Shown here: one piece after another, positions 6,302 through 14,200 of the stretch
How positions within the stretch are numbered: the first letter of the stretch is position 1
Layout of the letters: every line of letters begins with the position of its first letter
Virus record (IMG/VR): IMGVR_UViG_3300007533_000026
Span: 1-21,158 of that record
Strand: one strand, 5' to 3'
DNA: 21,158 bases
DNA from: a virus
Translations under genes and position numbers: made by a program
The notes under the pieces: generated by a model
What the model saw: the letters and a program-made list of their open reading frames with translations, nothing else
What the model was told of the DNA's origin: nothing
Database searches by the model: none

Positions 6302-7211
6302 AGAAACTGGAGAAGGTACTGGCGGCGCCCCTGCTGGCGGTGATGCTGCGGCGGCTGCCGCGGCTGCTGCGGCTGCGGCGGCGGCAGGCGCCCCCGGTGC
6401 GGGAGGCGTCTGGTATCAGGGCAAGGTCGATGCGGAGATGCTCGGCCACATGCAGAACATGGGCTTGCACGACAAGCCGGCCGAAGACGTGGCCCTCGCC
6501 GCGTTGAAGGCTCATCGCGAAGCGCAGAAGATGATCGGTGTCCCCGCCGACCGCCTGCTGAAGCTGCCGACCAAGTCGGCGGCCGAAGCTCCCGACGAGT
6601 GGGCTCCGATCTTCCAGCGGCTCGGCGCGCCGAAGGATGCGGCCGAGTACAAGTTCGACGGCATCCAGTTTAAGGATGGCTCGGACCTGGAGGAGGGCTT
6701 CGTCGACTTCGCTCGCAAGACCGCGTCGAAGTTGCACATGGCGGCGGGCGACGCGCGCGAGTTCGTGTCCGACCTCGTCAAGTACATGGAGGGCGCCGAG
6801 GAAAGCGAGACTGCCGAAAGCACCGCCGCCCTGTCGACTGCCAAGGCTCGCCTCGCTTCCAACTGGGGTGACCACTTCGATGCCAACAAGTTCGTCGCCT
6901 CGAAGGCGGCGGAAGCGTTCGGCCTCACGGCGCAGGAGATCGCGGCTCTCGAAGGTCTGGTCGGCTACGACCGGATCATGGAAGGGTTCCGCAAGTTCGG
7001 TACCGAGATGGGCGAGGACATCTTCGTGAAGGGCGCCGGCCCGAGCGGTGGTGTCATGACCAAGCAGCAGGCCGAAGCCAAGAAGGCCGAGCTGATGGCC
7101 GATCCCGAGTGGACAAAGCGTTACCAGGGCGGCGGCAAGAAGGAGCTGAACGAGATGATGGCGCTCACGCACATCATCGTCGGCTCCGGGGCGTCGCAGG
7201 TCACGGTGTAA
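6294..7211 (+). CDS. Capsid scaffolding/assembly protein
   Basis: 305 aa, acidic and highly helical, placed between portal and major capsid as in T7-like phages (gp9 position). The motif block fits podovirus scaffolds: a VWYQGKVD start, DAEMLGHMQNMGLHDKPAED, then LKAHREAQKMIGVPADRLLK, an LP(T)K anchor, WAPIFQRLGAPKDAAEYKF, and the C-terminal LMADPEWTKRYQGG. This helper is expected to line the prohead interior and leave on maturation. The N-terminus is a low-complexity Gly/Ala segment with 14 alanines in a row (18-31). The start overlaps the upstream gene in the same GAACAATGGCTGA junction seen at the portal. Confidence 0.85.
   Translation: MAEETGEGTGGAPAGGDAAAAAAAAAAAAAAGAPGAGGVWYQGKVDAEMLGHMQNMGLHDKPAEDVALAALKAHREAQKMIGVPADRLLKLPTKSAAEAPDEWAPIFQRLGAPKDAAEYKFDGIQFKDGSDLEEGFVDFARKTASKLHMAAGDAREFVSDLVKYMEGAEESETAESTAALSTAKARLASNWGDHFDANKFVASKAAEAFGLTAQEIAALEGLVGYDRIMEGFRKFGTEMGEDIFVKGAGPSGGVMTKQQAEAKKAELMADPEWTKRYQGGGKKELNEMMALTHIIVGSGASQVTV
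6345..6386 (+). repeat. GCN tract encoding 14 alanines
   Basis: Fourteen consecutive GCN codons (GCT, GCG, GCC, GCA mixed) encode A18-A31 of the scaffold. Mixed codons argue that the amino acid run, rather than simple replication slippage, is kept, though the tract could still vary in length between relatives. Confidence 0.9.
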
Positions 7212-7219
7212 CCACAACC

Positions 7220-7241
7220 GGGCGGGGCTTCGGCCCCGTCC
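7220..7241 (+). terminator. UUCG-loop hairpin after scaffold gene
   Basis: GGGCGGGGC (7220-7228), loop TTCG, GCCCCGTCC (7233-7241): nine base pairs, one of them G-U, closed by the very stable UUCG tetraloop. It starts nine bases after the scaffold stop and ends before the Shine-Dalgarno of the next gene. No T-run follows, so it could be a leaky terminator or a 3'-end protector. Confidence 0.5.
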
Positions 7242-7259
7242 ACCACTGGAGTAGGAACG

Positions 7260-7457
7260 ATGGCTAAGTCAAGCGCATTGGGGCGGGCAGCGAAGAAGAT
7301 CAAGCATCCGGGCGTCGAACAGCAGCGCGCCAAGGAGCACGGTATCTCAACGCACGAGCAGCTCGTGCGCGACAGTCACAGCTCGAATAAGACCTTGCGG
7401 GCGCGAGGAAACCTCGGCCTGGCGCTGACGAAGAGCGCGAAGCGGCGCTCGAAATAA
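7260..7457 (+). CDS. Small basic protein between scaffold and capsid, unknown
   Basis: 65 aa, rich in Lys and Arg from end to end (MAKSSALGRAAKKIKHPG at the start, LTKSAKRRSK at the end), with no membrane segment. GGAG and AGGAA lie 5-9 bases before ATG 7260. The charge suggests nucleic acid or acidic-partner binding, perhaps the acidic scaffold or packaged DNA, but this is a guess. It sits between a hairpin upstream and the capsid promoter-like element downstream, so it ends the portal-scaffold unit. Confidence 0.65.
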   Translation: MAKSSALGRAAKKIKHPGVEQQRAKEHGISTHEQLVRDSHSSNKTLRARGNLGLALTKSAKRRSK

Positions 7458-7472
7458 TCTTGCGCGGGGGTG

Positions 7473-7506
7473 TTGACACCCCTCCCAGAGCGCAATAATA
7501 TTGCGC
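7473..7506 (+). promoter_or_regulatory. Promoter-operator copy 3 (capsid unit)
   Basis: TTGACA (7473-7478), a 17-base spacer and TAATAT (7496-7501) make the best -35/-10 pair of the three copies. The -10 lies in GCGCAATAATATTGCGC (7490-7506), a perfect palindrome with 8-bp arms that is the exact reverse complement of copy 1. It precedes the major capsid gene, the most highly needed product. A degenerate half-site TTGCGC also occurs just upstream at 7460-7465. Confidence 0.75.
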
Positions 7507-7617
7507 CAAAGGTAAGACCTCGCATAACCCCCGCGGCGCGAGGCGGATGATCGGCCCCCTGACAGGACAAGGCCAGCAAGCAGTTGGTTTTGAAACTGGA
7601 CACAACAGGAGAGTGCC
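7507..7617 (+). promoter_or_regulatory. Major capsid mRNA leader (5' UTR)
   Basis: About 110 bases without a credible gene separate promoter copy 3 from the capsid start. CCTCGC (7518-7523) and GCGAGG (7538-7543) can pair as a 6-bp stem near the 5' end of the expected transcript, a common mRNA-stabilising arrangement. The leader ends with the strong Shine-Dalgarno AGGAGAG at 7607-7613. Confidence 0.45.
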
Positions 7618-8553
7618 ATGTCCGGCTCGTACGATCAGGGTCTTATCCCCGTCTTCACCACGCAGTATTCCACCAACCTGGAATTGCTGCTCCAGCAGAA
7701 GGGCTCGCTGCTTCGTGGCAAGGTCGCGGAGGGTATGCACGTTGGCAAGATGGCTTCGCCCATCCAGCAGGTCGCCCCCGTGCGTATGCAGAAGCCCGCC
7801 GGCCGCTTCGCCCCCAAGAACACTTCCGGTTCGCCGGACTTCGTTCGTCGGTGGGTGTTTCCGACCCCCGGTGATGTCGATCAGCTCATCGACAGCTTCG
7901 ACGAGTTGCAGACCATCATCGACCCGAAGAGCGCCTACACCCAGAACGCCGCGAACGCGGTCGGTCGTGGGTGGGACGACGAAATCCTCGCCGCGACCAC
8001 GCGCGTTGCGTACACCGGCCAGGACGCCGCCTCTCTCGCGCAGGAAGCCTTCGACACGTCGAAGTTCCAGGTCGCCGTGAACTTCGGCGCCTCGGGCAAT
8101 GTCGGTCTTACGGTCGCCAAGCTGCTCGAAGCGAAGCGCATCTTCCGCCACTACCACAACGATCTCGACACCGAGGAAATTACCTTCATCGGCGGCTCCA
8201 AGCAGGAGAATGACCTGCTCAAGCAGTCGCAGGTCGTGAGCACCGAGTACAATGACCGCCCGGTTCTGGTCGATGGCAAGCTGACCCGCTTCCTTGGTTT
8301 CAACCTGGTCTTCATGGAGCGCGTCCCGCAGACCACCGCCAGCTCCGTCCGCGGCTGCATCGCCTTCGTGAAGTCGGGCATGTACCTCGGCATGTGGCGG
8401 GATATCACCAACCGCGTGTCGATCCGTAACGATCTGACCGGCGAGCCCTGGGACCTCTACACCCAGGTCATGTACGGGGCGACCCGCACGCAGCCGGGCA
8501 AGGTCATCCAGATTTTGTGCGCCGATACGACCGGCGCGGACGTCAACCCGTAA
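7618..8553 (+). CDS. Major capsid protein
   Basis: 311 aa forming the icosahedral shell. The block SPIQQVAPVRMQKPAGRFAP (47-66), RRWVFPTPGDVDQLIDSFDE (77-96), then DPKSAYTQNAANAVGRGWDD (102-121) is typical of a widespread phage capsid family (Phage_capsid_2 type, HK97 fold expected). The C-terminal half has the expected alternation of strands, with RFLGFNLVFMERVP (224-237) and a late GKVIQILCAD strand. It starts at ATG 7618 after AGGAGAG. Position after the scaffold, and its own strongest promoter-like element, agree with the role. Confidence 0.88.
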   Translation: MSGSYDQGLIPVFTTQYSTNLELLLQQKGSLLRGKVAEGMHVGKMASPIQQVAPVRMQKPAGRFAPKNTSGSPDFVRRWVFPTPGDVDQLIDSFDELQTIIDPKSAYTQNAANAVGRGWDDEILAATTRVAYTGQDAASLAQEAFDTSKFQVAVNFGASGNVGLTVAKLLEAKRIFRHYHNDLDTEEITFIGGSKQENDLLKQSQVVSTEYNDRPVLVDGKLTRFLGFNLVFMERVPQTTASSVRGCIAFVKSGMYLGMWRDITNRVSIRNDLTGEPWDLYTQVMYGATRTQPGKVIQILCADTTGADVNP

Positions 8554-8594
8554 TCGGTCGCTGGCTCGATTGATCAACTGAACAGGAGAGTAAA

Positions 8595-9227
8595 ATGACC
8601 GAAGCTCTGAAGTCCGTGAACGTGACGGTCCTCGATCAGGACAGCCCGTTCCAGGCGCTCACCGCGGGTGAAGGTGCTGCGTCCCGTCTGAAGCAGGTCG
8701 AGGACACCGTTTCCCTGACTGCTGCCGGCCTGGTCGTCGGGTCGACCTATCGCATGTGCCGCGTCCCGGCCAACGCGAAGATCAAGAAGGTCGAGGTCTG
8801 GTCCGACGCCGCGCTGGATACCAACGCTGCGTCGACCCTGGCCTTCGACTTCTCGCTGGCCTTCTCCGACGCCCCGCGTGACGGTACCCCCGTCGACTAC
8901 CAGGGTCTCGCGCCCGCGAGCACCCTCGACGGCACCTTGGTTGCCGACACCGACGCCACCCGCAACAAGGTGTTCGGTTCGGTAGCCCAGGGCAACAACA
9001 CCGCGATCCCGGTGACCGACATCACCCTCAACGGCCTGGCGGCGCTGTCCAAGGTCTTCCTCGACCTGGTCGCGGCCCCGCTGTCGAAGTTCTTCGGCCT
9101 CGTCAACGGCCAGGGCTACGACATCAAGTTCCCGGGCTATATGGACGTGGTCGCCTACGTCAACACGGCCGCTGCGACTGCCGCCGCCGGCAACCTGAAT
9201 ATGCGGGTCACCTACGCCGCCGACTAA
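8595..9227 (+). CDS. Putative capsid cement/decoration protein
   Basis: 210 aa directly after the major capsid gene, with the same strong ACAGGAGAGT Shine-Dalgarno leader. Predicted mostly beta, small residues (Ala, Thr, Val, Asp), no Cys pair or membrane segment. The piece STYRMCRVPANAKIKKVEVW (51-70 region) resembles the strand pair of cement proteins such as Bbp16 of BPP-1 relatives, where a v.rvPanA.I..v pattern recurs. The end LNMRVTYAAD is a terminal strand. A role in clamping capsomers is inferred from position and fold style. Confidence 0.6.
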   Translation: MTEALKSVNVTVLDQDSPFQALTAGEGAASRLKQVEDTVSLTAAGLVVGSTYRMCRVPANAKIKKVEVWSDAALDTNAASTLAFDFSLAFSDAPRDGTPVDYQGLAPASTLDGTLVADTDATRNKVFGSVAQGNNTAIPVTDITLNGLAALSKVFLDLVAAPLSKFFGLVNGQGYDIKFPGYMDVVAYVNTAAATAAAGNLNMRVTYAAD

Positions 9228-9242
9228 TCGGCTTGTGATCGC

Positions 9243-9266
9243 TGCCCCCGGTTTCGGCCGGGGGCA
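9243..9266 (+). terminator. Hairpin after cement gene
   Basis: TGCCCCCGG (9243-9251) and CCGGGGGCA (9258-9266) form a perfect 9-bp stem with loop TTTCGG. It lies 16 bases after the stop and 16 bases before the next Shine-Dalgarno. There is no T-tract. It is likely an attenuating terminator or 3' stabiliser that lowers expression of downstream tail genes relative to capsid. Confidence 0.55.
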
Positions 9267-9292
9267 ACAGTGACAAGCTACAGGAGAGTGTC

Positions 9293-9499
9293 ATGGCTGA
9301 CAGCAACAAGATGGATCATGCTGCCCACGGGCAGGCCAAGGTCGACGCCCATGTGAATGGCGACGGCTCAGGCTTCATGCAGAACGCGATCAATGGGATG
9401 CGGACCTTCATCGGGTCCGGCGCCCTCGGCACTGCGCCTCTTAACGCGGGCGACGATGCGTGGCGGAAGTTCCACGGTCCCGGCCCGTCGAGCACGTAA
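9293..9499 (+). CDS. Small protein, unknown (capsid-tail interval)
   Basis: 68 aa, His/Gly/Asp-rich start (MADSNKMDHAAHGQAKVDAH) with no recognised domain and no membrane span. It has an excellent Shine-Dalgarno (AGGAGAG 9282-9288) in the same ACAGGAGAGT context as the capsid and cement genes, so it is probably well translated. The position suggests a minor head component. Confidence 0.65.
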   Translation: MADSNKMDHAAHGQAKVDAHVNGDGSGFMQNAINGMRTFIGSGALGTAPLNAGDDAWRKFHGPGPSST

Positions 9500-9510
9500 G
9501 GAGCTGACCC

Positions 9511-9741
9511 ATGGCCAACACGAACCTCTACATCGGGCTGAACAATGGCGATGACGGCTTTCAGCCGGACCAGATTGCCATCGGTCTCGGTGCCACCACC
9601 GGCAAGGATATTGAGCTGCGCGTCAACGCGGTCGATGTCAACGGCAACACCATCCGGCGCATCGACGCGCAGCGCGCGGTCGACGCCATGGAGCGCGTCC
9701 TCCAGTCCGGTGACTTCTATACCACCGACCTCGCGGAGTAA
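9511..9741 (+). CDS. Small protein, unknown (capsid-tail interval)
   Basis: 76 aa, MANTNLYIGLNNGDDGFQPD start, then a probable beta segment (GKDIELRVNAVDVNGNTI) and a helix (DAQRAVDAMERVLQSGDFY). AAGGAG at 9499-9504 precedes the ATG. The frame ends three bases before the next ATG, so the two are probably translated together. No family recognised. Confidence 0.65.
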   Translation: MANTNLYIGLNNGDDGFQPDQIAIGLGATTGKDIELRVNAVDVNGNTIRRIDAQRAVDAMERVLQSGDFYTTDLAE

Positions 9742-9744
9742 GCC

Positions 9745-10053
9745 ATGAACGTGACCGAAGCCTTCTCCTGGGACAACGTGTCCGCCACCCAGGCGAGCTT
9801 CACGGCGCTCGGCGGCAAGTACCTCCTGGGCGTCCATGCAGCCGCCTGGAATACCGGCTCCGTTGGCCTGGAGCAGCTTGCGCACGATGGCGTGACCTGG
9901 GTCCCGGTCGTCGGCCTCACCAGCGATGCCGCGAACAGCATCACGCTTGCTGTCGATGGCACTGTGTTGTACGATCTCCCGGGTGGCACCTATCGCATGG
10001 TTGTGTCCGCCGCCACCGGCATTTACGCCTCCCTCGCTCGTGTGCCGTACTAA
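9745..10053 (+). CDS. Small probable structural protein, beta-sandwich style
   Basis: 102 aa. Alternating hydrophobic strands, with GGKYLLGVHAAAWNTGSVGL (23-42), DGVTWVPVVG and LPGGTYRMVVSAATGIYASL. The LP-G-YR pattern near the C-terminus recurs in small virion-associated proteins of many phages, where function is undefined. GGAG of the previous stop region provides the ribosome site. It might be a head-fibre base or second decoration protein; this is inference from fold style and position. Confidence 0.65.
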   Translation: MNVTEAFSWDNVSATQASFTALGGKYLLGVHAAAWNTGSVGLEQLAHDGVTWVPVVGLTSDAANSITLAVDGTVLYDLPGGTYRMVVSAATGIYASLARVPY

Positions 10054-10079
10054 GCGTTGGGCGGCAGTAGGAGCTGCCC

Positions 10080-11240
10080 ATGTTGATCCTTAGTACCCCC
10101 GGCTTCACAAGCCCGACCGATATTGCGAACCGCGCCCTCAATCATCTGGGCGCGGATCACAAGATCGACGATCTCCTCACCGATGTCTCCAAGAACCAGC
10201 GCCTCGTCTTCAGCGTTTACACGAAGCTGCGCCAGGCCGAGCTGCGCCGGAACTCTTGGAAGTTCGCGATCAAGCACGCGATCATGCGACCGCTGGCGGC
10301 CGCCTCGATGCTGTGGACGCCGCCGGCCTACGATGCTGCGACCACCTATCGTGTCGGCCAGGTCGTCAGCTACGATGCCGGTTATGGCTCGCGCTATTGG
10401 ATCAATACCAAGCCGAGCAATCTGGGCAGTGCGCCCGGCGGCACAGACACGACCTGGGAGAACTATTGCGGGCCGCTCGTCGCCACCGCGTTCGATACCA
10501 CGCTGTCGAGCGCCTACTACCCCGGCGACCTCGTATACGAAACCGATAATGCCGGCTCGTTCACCACCTACATCAGCTTGACCGATCAGAACGCTGAGGA
10601 CCCGTCGACCACGGACACCTATAGCGCGACCACGACCTACAACAAGGACCAGATCGTCGTCTACAACGCGCAGAACTACATCAGCCTCATCGACCAGAAC
10701 CTCGGGCATCAGCCGGATACGAGCGCGGCCGAGTGGGCGACCACGGCGCTCACCGGCTCGTACCAGTGGGTCACGGTCGGTGGCACGCTCCAGCAGCTCA
10801 ACATTCTCTGGCCACTCGGTTCGGGCGTGGTCGACCAGTCGTCCAATGACAACGTCTACCCGCTGCCCTATTCCTATCTGCGCAAGGCACCCCAGGACCC
10901 GAAGGCAGGGCTGCATACGATCCTGGGCGCGTCGACCAATCGGCAGCAGGACGACTGGATCATCGAGAACAACTACCTCGTGTCGCGCGAGAGCCAGCCC
11001 ATAGCGATCCGCTTCGTGGCCGATATCGATGTGGTGGCGCTCATGGACCCGATGTTCTGTGAAGGCTTGGCTGCGCGCATCGCCTGGGAGCTGTGCGAGC
11101 CCATCACGCAGGCGGTGACCAAGCAGCGTGCTATCGCTGCCGATTATCAGAAGTTCATGACTGAGGCCCGGCTCGTCAATGGCATCGAGAATGAAGCAGT
11201 GATGCCGGCAGAAGACGACTGGATCGTTTGCAGGATGTAA
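10080..11240 (+). CDS. Tail tubular protein A-like, with inserted binding modules
   Basis: 386 aa, about twice the usual 190-200 aa of T7 gp11. The N-terminus (TDIANRALNHLGADHKIDDL, 13-32, then VYTKLRQAELRRNSWKFAIK, 46-65) and C-terminus (YPLPYSYLRKAP, then DPMFCEGLAARIAWELCEPI, 323-342) match the gp11 adaptor core that rings the portal and attaches the nozzle. Between them (about 84-219) lie about three repeats of a W/Y, GxxVxY ... PDT ... W type, resembling small carbohydrate-binding modules (CBM5/12, ChtBD3). The same repeat occurs in the next gene. AGTAGGAG precedes ATG 10080. Confidence 0.82.
   Translation: MLILSTPGFTSPTDIANRALNHLGADHKIDDLLTDVSKNQRLVFSVYTKLRQAELRRNSWKFAIKHAIMRPLAAASMLWTPPAYDAATTYRVGQVVSYDAGYGSRYWINTKPSNLGSAPGGTDTTWENYCGPLVATAFDTTLSSAYYPGDLVYETDNAGSFTTYISLTDQNAEDPSTTDTYSATTTYNKDQIVVYNAQNYISLIDQNLGHQPDTSAAEWATTALTGSYQWVTVGGTLQQLNILWPLGSGVVDQSSNDNVYPLPYSYLRKAPQDPKAGLHTILGASTNRQQDDWIIENNYLVSRESQPIAIRFVADIDVVALMDPMFCEGLAARIAWELCEPITQAVTKQRAIAADYQKFMTEARLVNGIENEAVMPAEDDWIVCRM
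10329..10736 (+). repeat. Carbohydrate-binding-like repeats inside tail tubular A
   Basis: Three diverged modules at residues 84-128 (TTYRVGQVVSYDAG ... TTWENY), 139-178 (AYYPGDLVYETD ... SLTDQN) and 181-219 (TTYNKDQIVVYNAQNYISL ... PDTSAAEW). Conserved positions are a leading Y, a G/D turn, V-x-Y, a Y-x-S-L strand, P-D and a closing W; aromatic spacing like this is seen in chitin- or cellulose-binding small domains. Confidence 0.6.
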
Positions 11241-11243
11241 GCC

Positions 11244-14200
11244 ATGGCTGGAGCCACCAATCAGCATCCCTCGTTCCTCGGCGGTGAATGGTCGCCGTTG
11301 GCGCAGGGTCGAGTGGATGATCGCTCGTATCAGATCGCGATGAATGTCTGCCGGAACGGCATCCCCGTCGAAGAAGGCTCCTGGACGCGCCGGCCCGGAT
11401 CACGGCTGTGCGGCCCGACCTATAAGGGCGGCATCGCGAAGCTCTATCCGTTCTTCTTCACCACCACGGCGCCGTACCAGGTTGAGTTCACGGATGGCAA
11501 CATCCGCTTCGTCAACGGCACCTATCCGGTGATCACCCCGGACTTCGTTGGCGTCAGCTCGATCAGCACCGCTACGCCCGCGGTTGTGACGCTGTCCGCG
11601 CCGGTCGCCTTCAGCACCGATGACGAGGTCGCGTTCTTCTTCAGCGGTGTCGGCATCACTGTTGGCCAGAATATGCGGCAGCGCGTGTTCCTCATCACGC
11701 CCGTTGCTGAGACCTATACCGCGTGGTCGAGCACCACCACGTACGGCATCGGTGACGTAGCGAGCTACGGCGGCACCAACTACATCAGCTTGATCAACCC
11801 GAACCTGAACCAGCAGCCGGACCTCGCTCCGACCTATTGGAGCGTGCTCAGCTCGACGGCCACGCGCACGTTCTCGCTGCGTGACGGCCTGACTGGGCTC
11901 GACATCGACGGCACGACCATCGACATCAGCGGCGGCATCGGCGGCGTCTACATGGTGCGCAGCTTGCGCTTGACGACGCCCTACACGGCCGGCGAATGGG
12001 AAACCGCGCGCATTGTCCAGAACAACAAGATCGGCCTGATCCTCAACGGCACCAATAAGCCGCAGGCCATCAAGATTACGCCGAACGCCGGCAGCCCGGT
12101 TGCCGCCAGCGCGTGGCTAAAGGACGCGCGGTTCATCGACGGCCCGTACCTCGACTATGTCGACAACACGGTGGCGACCGTCAGCGGCACGACCGGCTCT
12201 GTCTCCGTCACCATCGGCTTCCAGACCTGGCTCAGCACCAAGACGTATGCGCTCGGTGACTACGTGAAGTACGGCACCAAGGGCTACAAGTCGCTCATCG
12301 GTGGCAACCTGAACCTTCAGCCCGACACGCACACGGCCGACTGGGAAGCTGTCGATCTCGGCTACGCGGTCACCGGCCCTGGCAGCGATACCATCGGCTT
12401 CCAGTCGACTGACGTTGGCCGGCTCATTCGTCTGTTCAGCGAGCCCGCCGATTGGACGGCTACCAACTACGTTGCCGGCAACGTGGTGAAGTACGACAAC
12501 AACTACTATGTCGCGATCAATGCCAACGCCTCCGAGCGGCCGGACCTCTATCCGAATGACTGGCAGATCGACACCAACGCTGCGACCTGGACCTGGGGCG
12601 AGATCACCGCGGTCACCAACACCTACACGGTCACGGTGCAGATCAACGGCGTCGACATGCTCTACGCCGGCATCGACGTGCGCGACTGGCGCCTGGGTGT
12701 CTACAGCGACACCACCGGCTATCCGACTTGCGGCACCTATTGCGAAGGACGTTTCTGGTTCGGCGGCTCTGAGCCGGATCGCTTCGATGCTAGCTACGTG
12801 CGCGGTATCGACGGAGACGGCAATATCAACATGGCTCCGACCGCCAACGATGGCACGGTCACGGACGCGCATGGCATCAGCTATTACTTCGAGGCGAAGG
12901 AGCAGGAGCCGATCCTGTGGTTCGAACAGGATCACCTGGGCATCCTCTGCGGCACCAAGGGCGGCGAGTGGCTGATCCAGGCCAGCCAGCTCAGCGAGCC
13001 CTTCACGCCCACTAGCATCCAGGCGCACAAGATCACCAACTACAAGTGCGCCGACATCGAGCCCCGCAAGGCTGGTCTCGCGCTGCTGTTCGTGCAGGCG
13101 TTCAAGCGGCGCATCCATGAGATGATGGCGAACGTCTTTACCGGCAAGTTCGAAGCTCCGCATCTGACCGAGAAGGCCAAGCACCTGACGACCGGCAGCA
13201 TCGAAGAGCTGTGGTATCAGGAAGAGCTGGCGCCCATCGTCTGGTTCCGTGATGCGCTCGGCAAGCTGTTCGGCACGACCTATCGGCGCATGTCCGCGTT
13301 CGCCACCGAGCCGCCGAAGTTCAACGGCTTCCATCGCCATGACTTCGGTCATGCGCGTACGCTCAACAGCATCGCGGTCGGCCCGAACAATGATGGCACG
13401 CTCGACGCGCTGTCCATGGTCACCTATGACGGCACGCACTACTGGATCGAGCAGCTCACCACGTTGTTCGATCAGAATGCCAGCATCCTGAACGCCTGGT
13501 TCCTGGACGGCGGCATCGTGCCCGATCAGTATGGCGAGGACACTGTCAATGGCGTCACCGGCATTCGTTTCACCGGCCTCTACTACCTGGCCGGCAAGAT
13601 CGTCAGCGTGTTCACTGGCGGCCTCGATGTGGGCGACTTCACGGTGGATGCCAACGGCACCATCTTCGTCCCGTATGGCGATGGCGTCGATCCGTTGAAG
13701 TACGACTTCACCGCGGCTGGTGCCGGCGCCTGGCAGTTTACCTCGGCCTACATCACCCAGGTCCTTGCCAACGATGTCGCGCTGACCAATGGTGGTGTGA
13801 ACCTGGTCGTGAGCGAGACGCTTACCAGCAAGACGGTCGCAGCGAACCCGAACGGCAACACCAACAAGGTGCAGTCGTACATCGGCAACACGACCACCAC
13901 GCGCAGCGATGCCGCGAGCCTCGACTGGGGAACCGGCAACTTCCTGATGGTCGACACCGGCTACAGCGGCTTCGAGAAGTGGAATGGTGTCACGGGTGCG
14001 TTCATCGCACAGTACACCATGGCGAGCTATGGCTATACGACCTTGCTTGCGGCCTTCGACACCGACCGCGAGGGGAACGTCTACTTTGTCCATGACAGCG
14101 GCAACTTTGGGCCGATGGCGAAGGTGGCGGATGCCTCCATGTCGCTGACGTTCAACTATGGAGCAGCCTCCAGCTTTGGGCCGCCGGATAGTCCCGGCGT

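Noticed and set aside
7547-8080. 177-codon plus-strand frame starting in the capsid leader
   Set aside because: Overlaps the capsid gene in another frame; the product is Arg/Ser/Pro-rich without motif, as expected from a frame shadow.
12117-14093. 658-codon open frame on the minus strand, and similar long minus frames (for example 578-1927, 16942-18399, 19056-20546)
   Set aside because: They lie opposite confidently identified genes, have Arg/Val/Leu/Gly-rich composition typical of antisense of GC-rich codons, and show no domains or ribosome sites.
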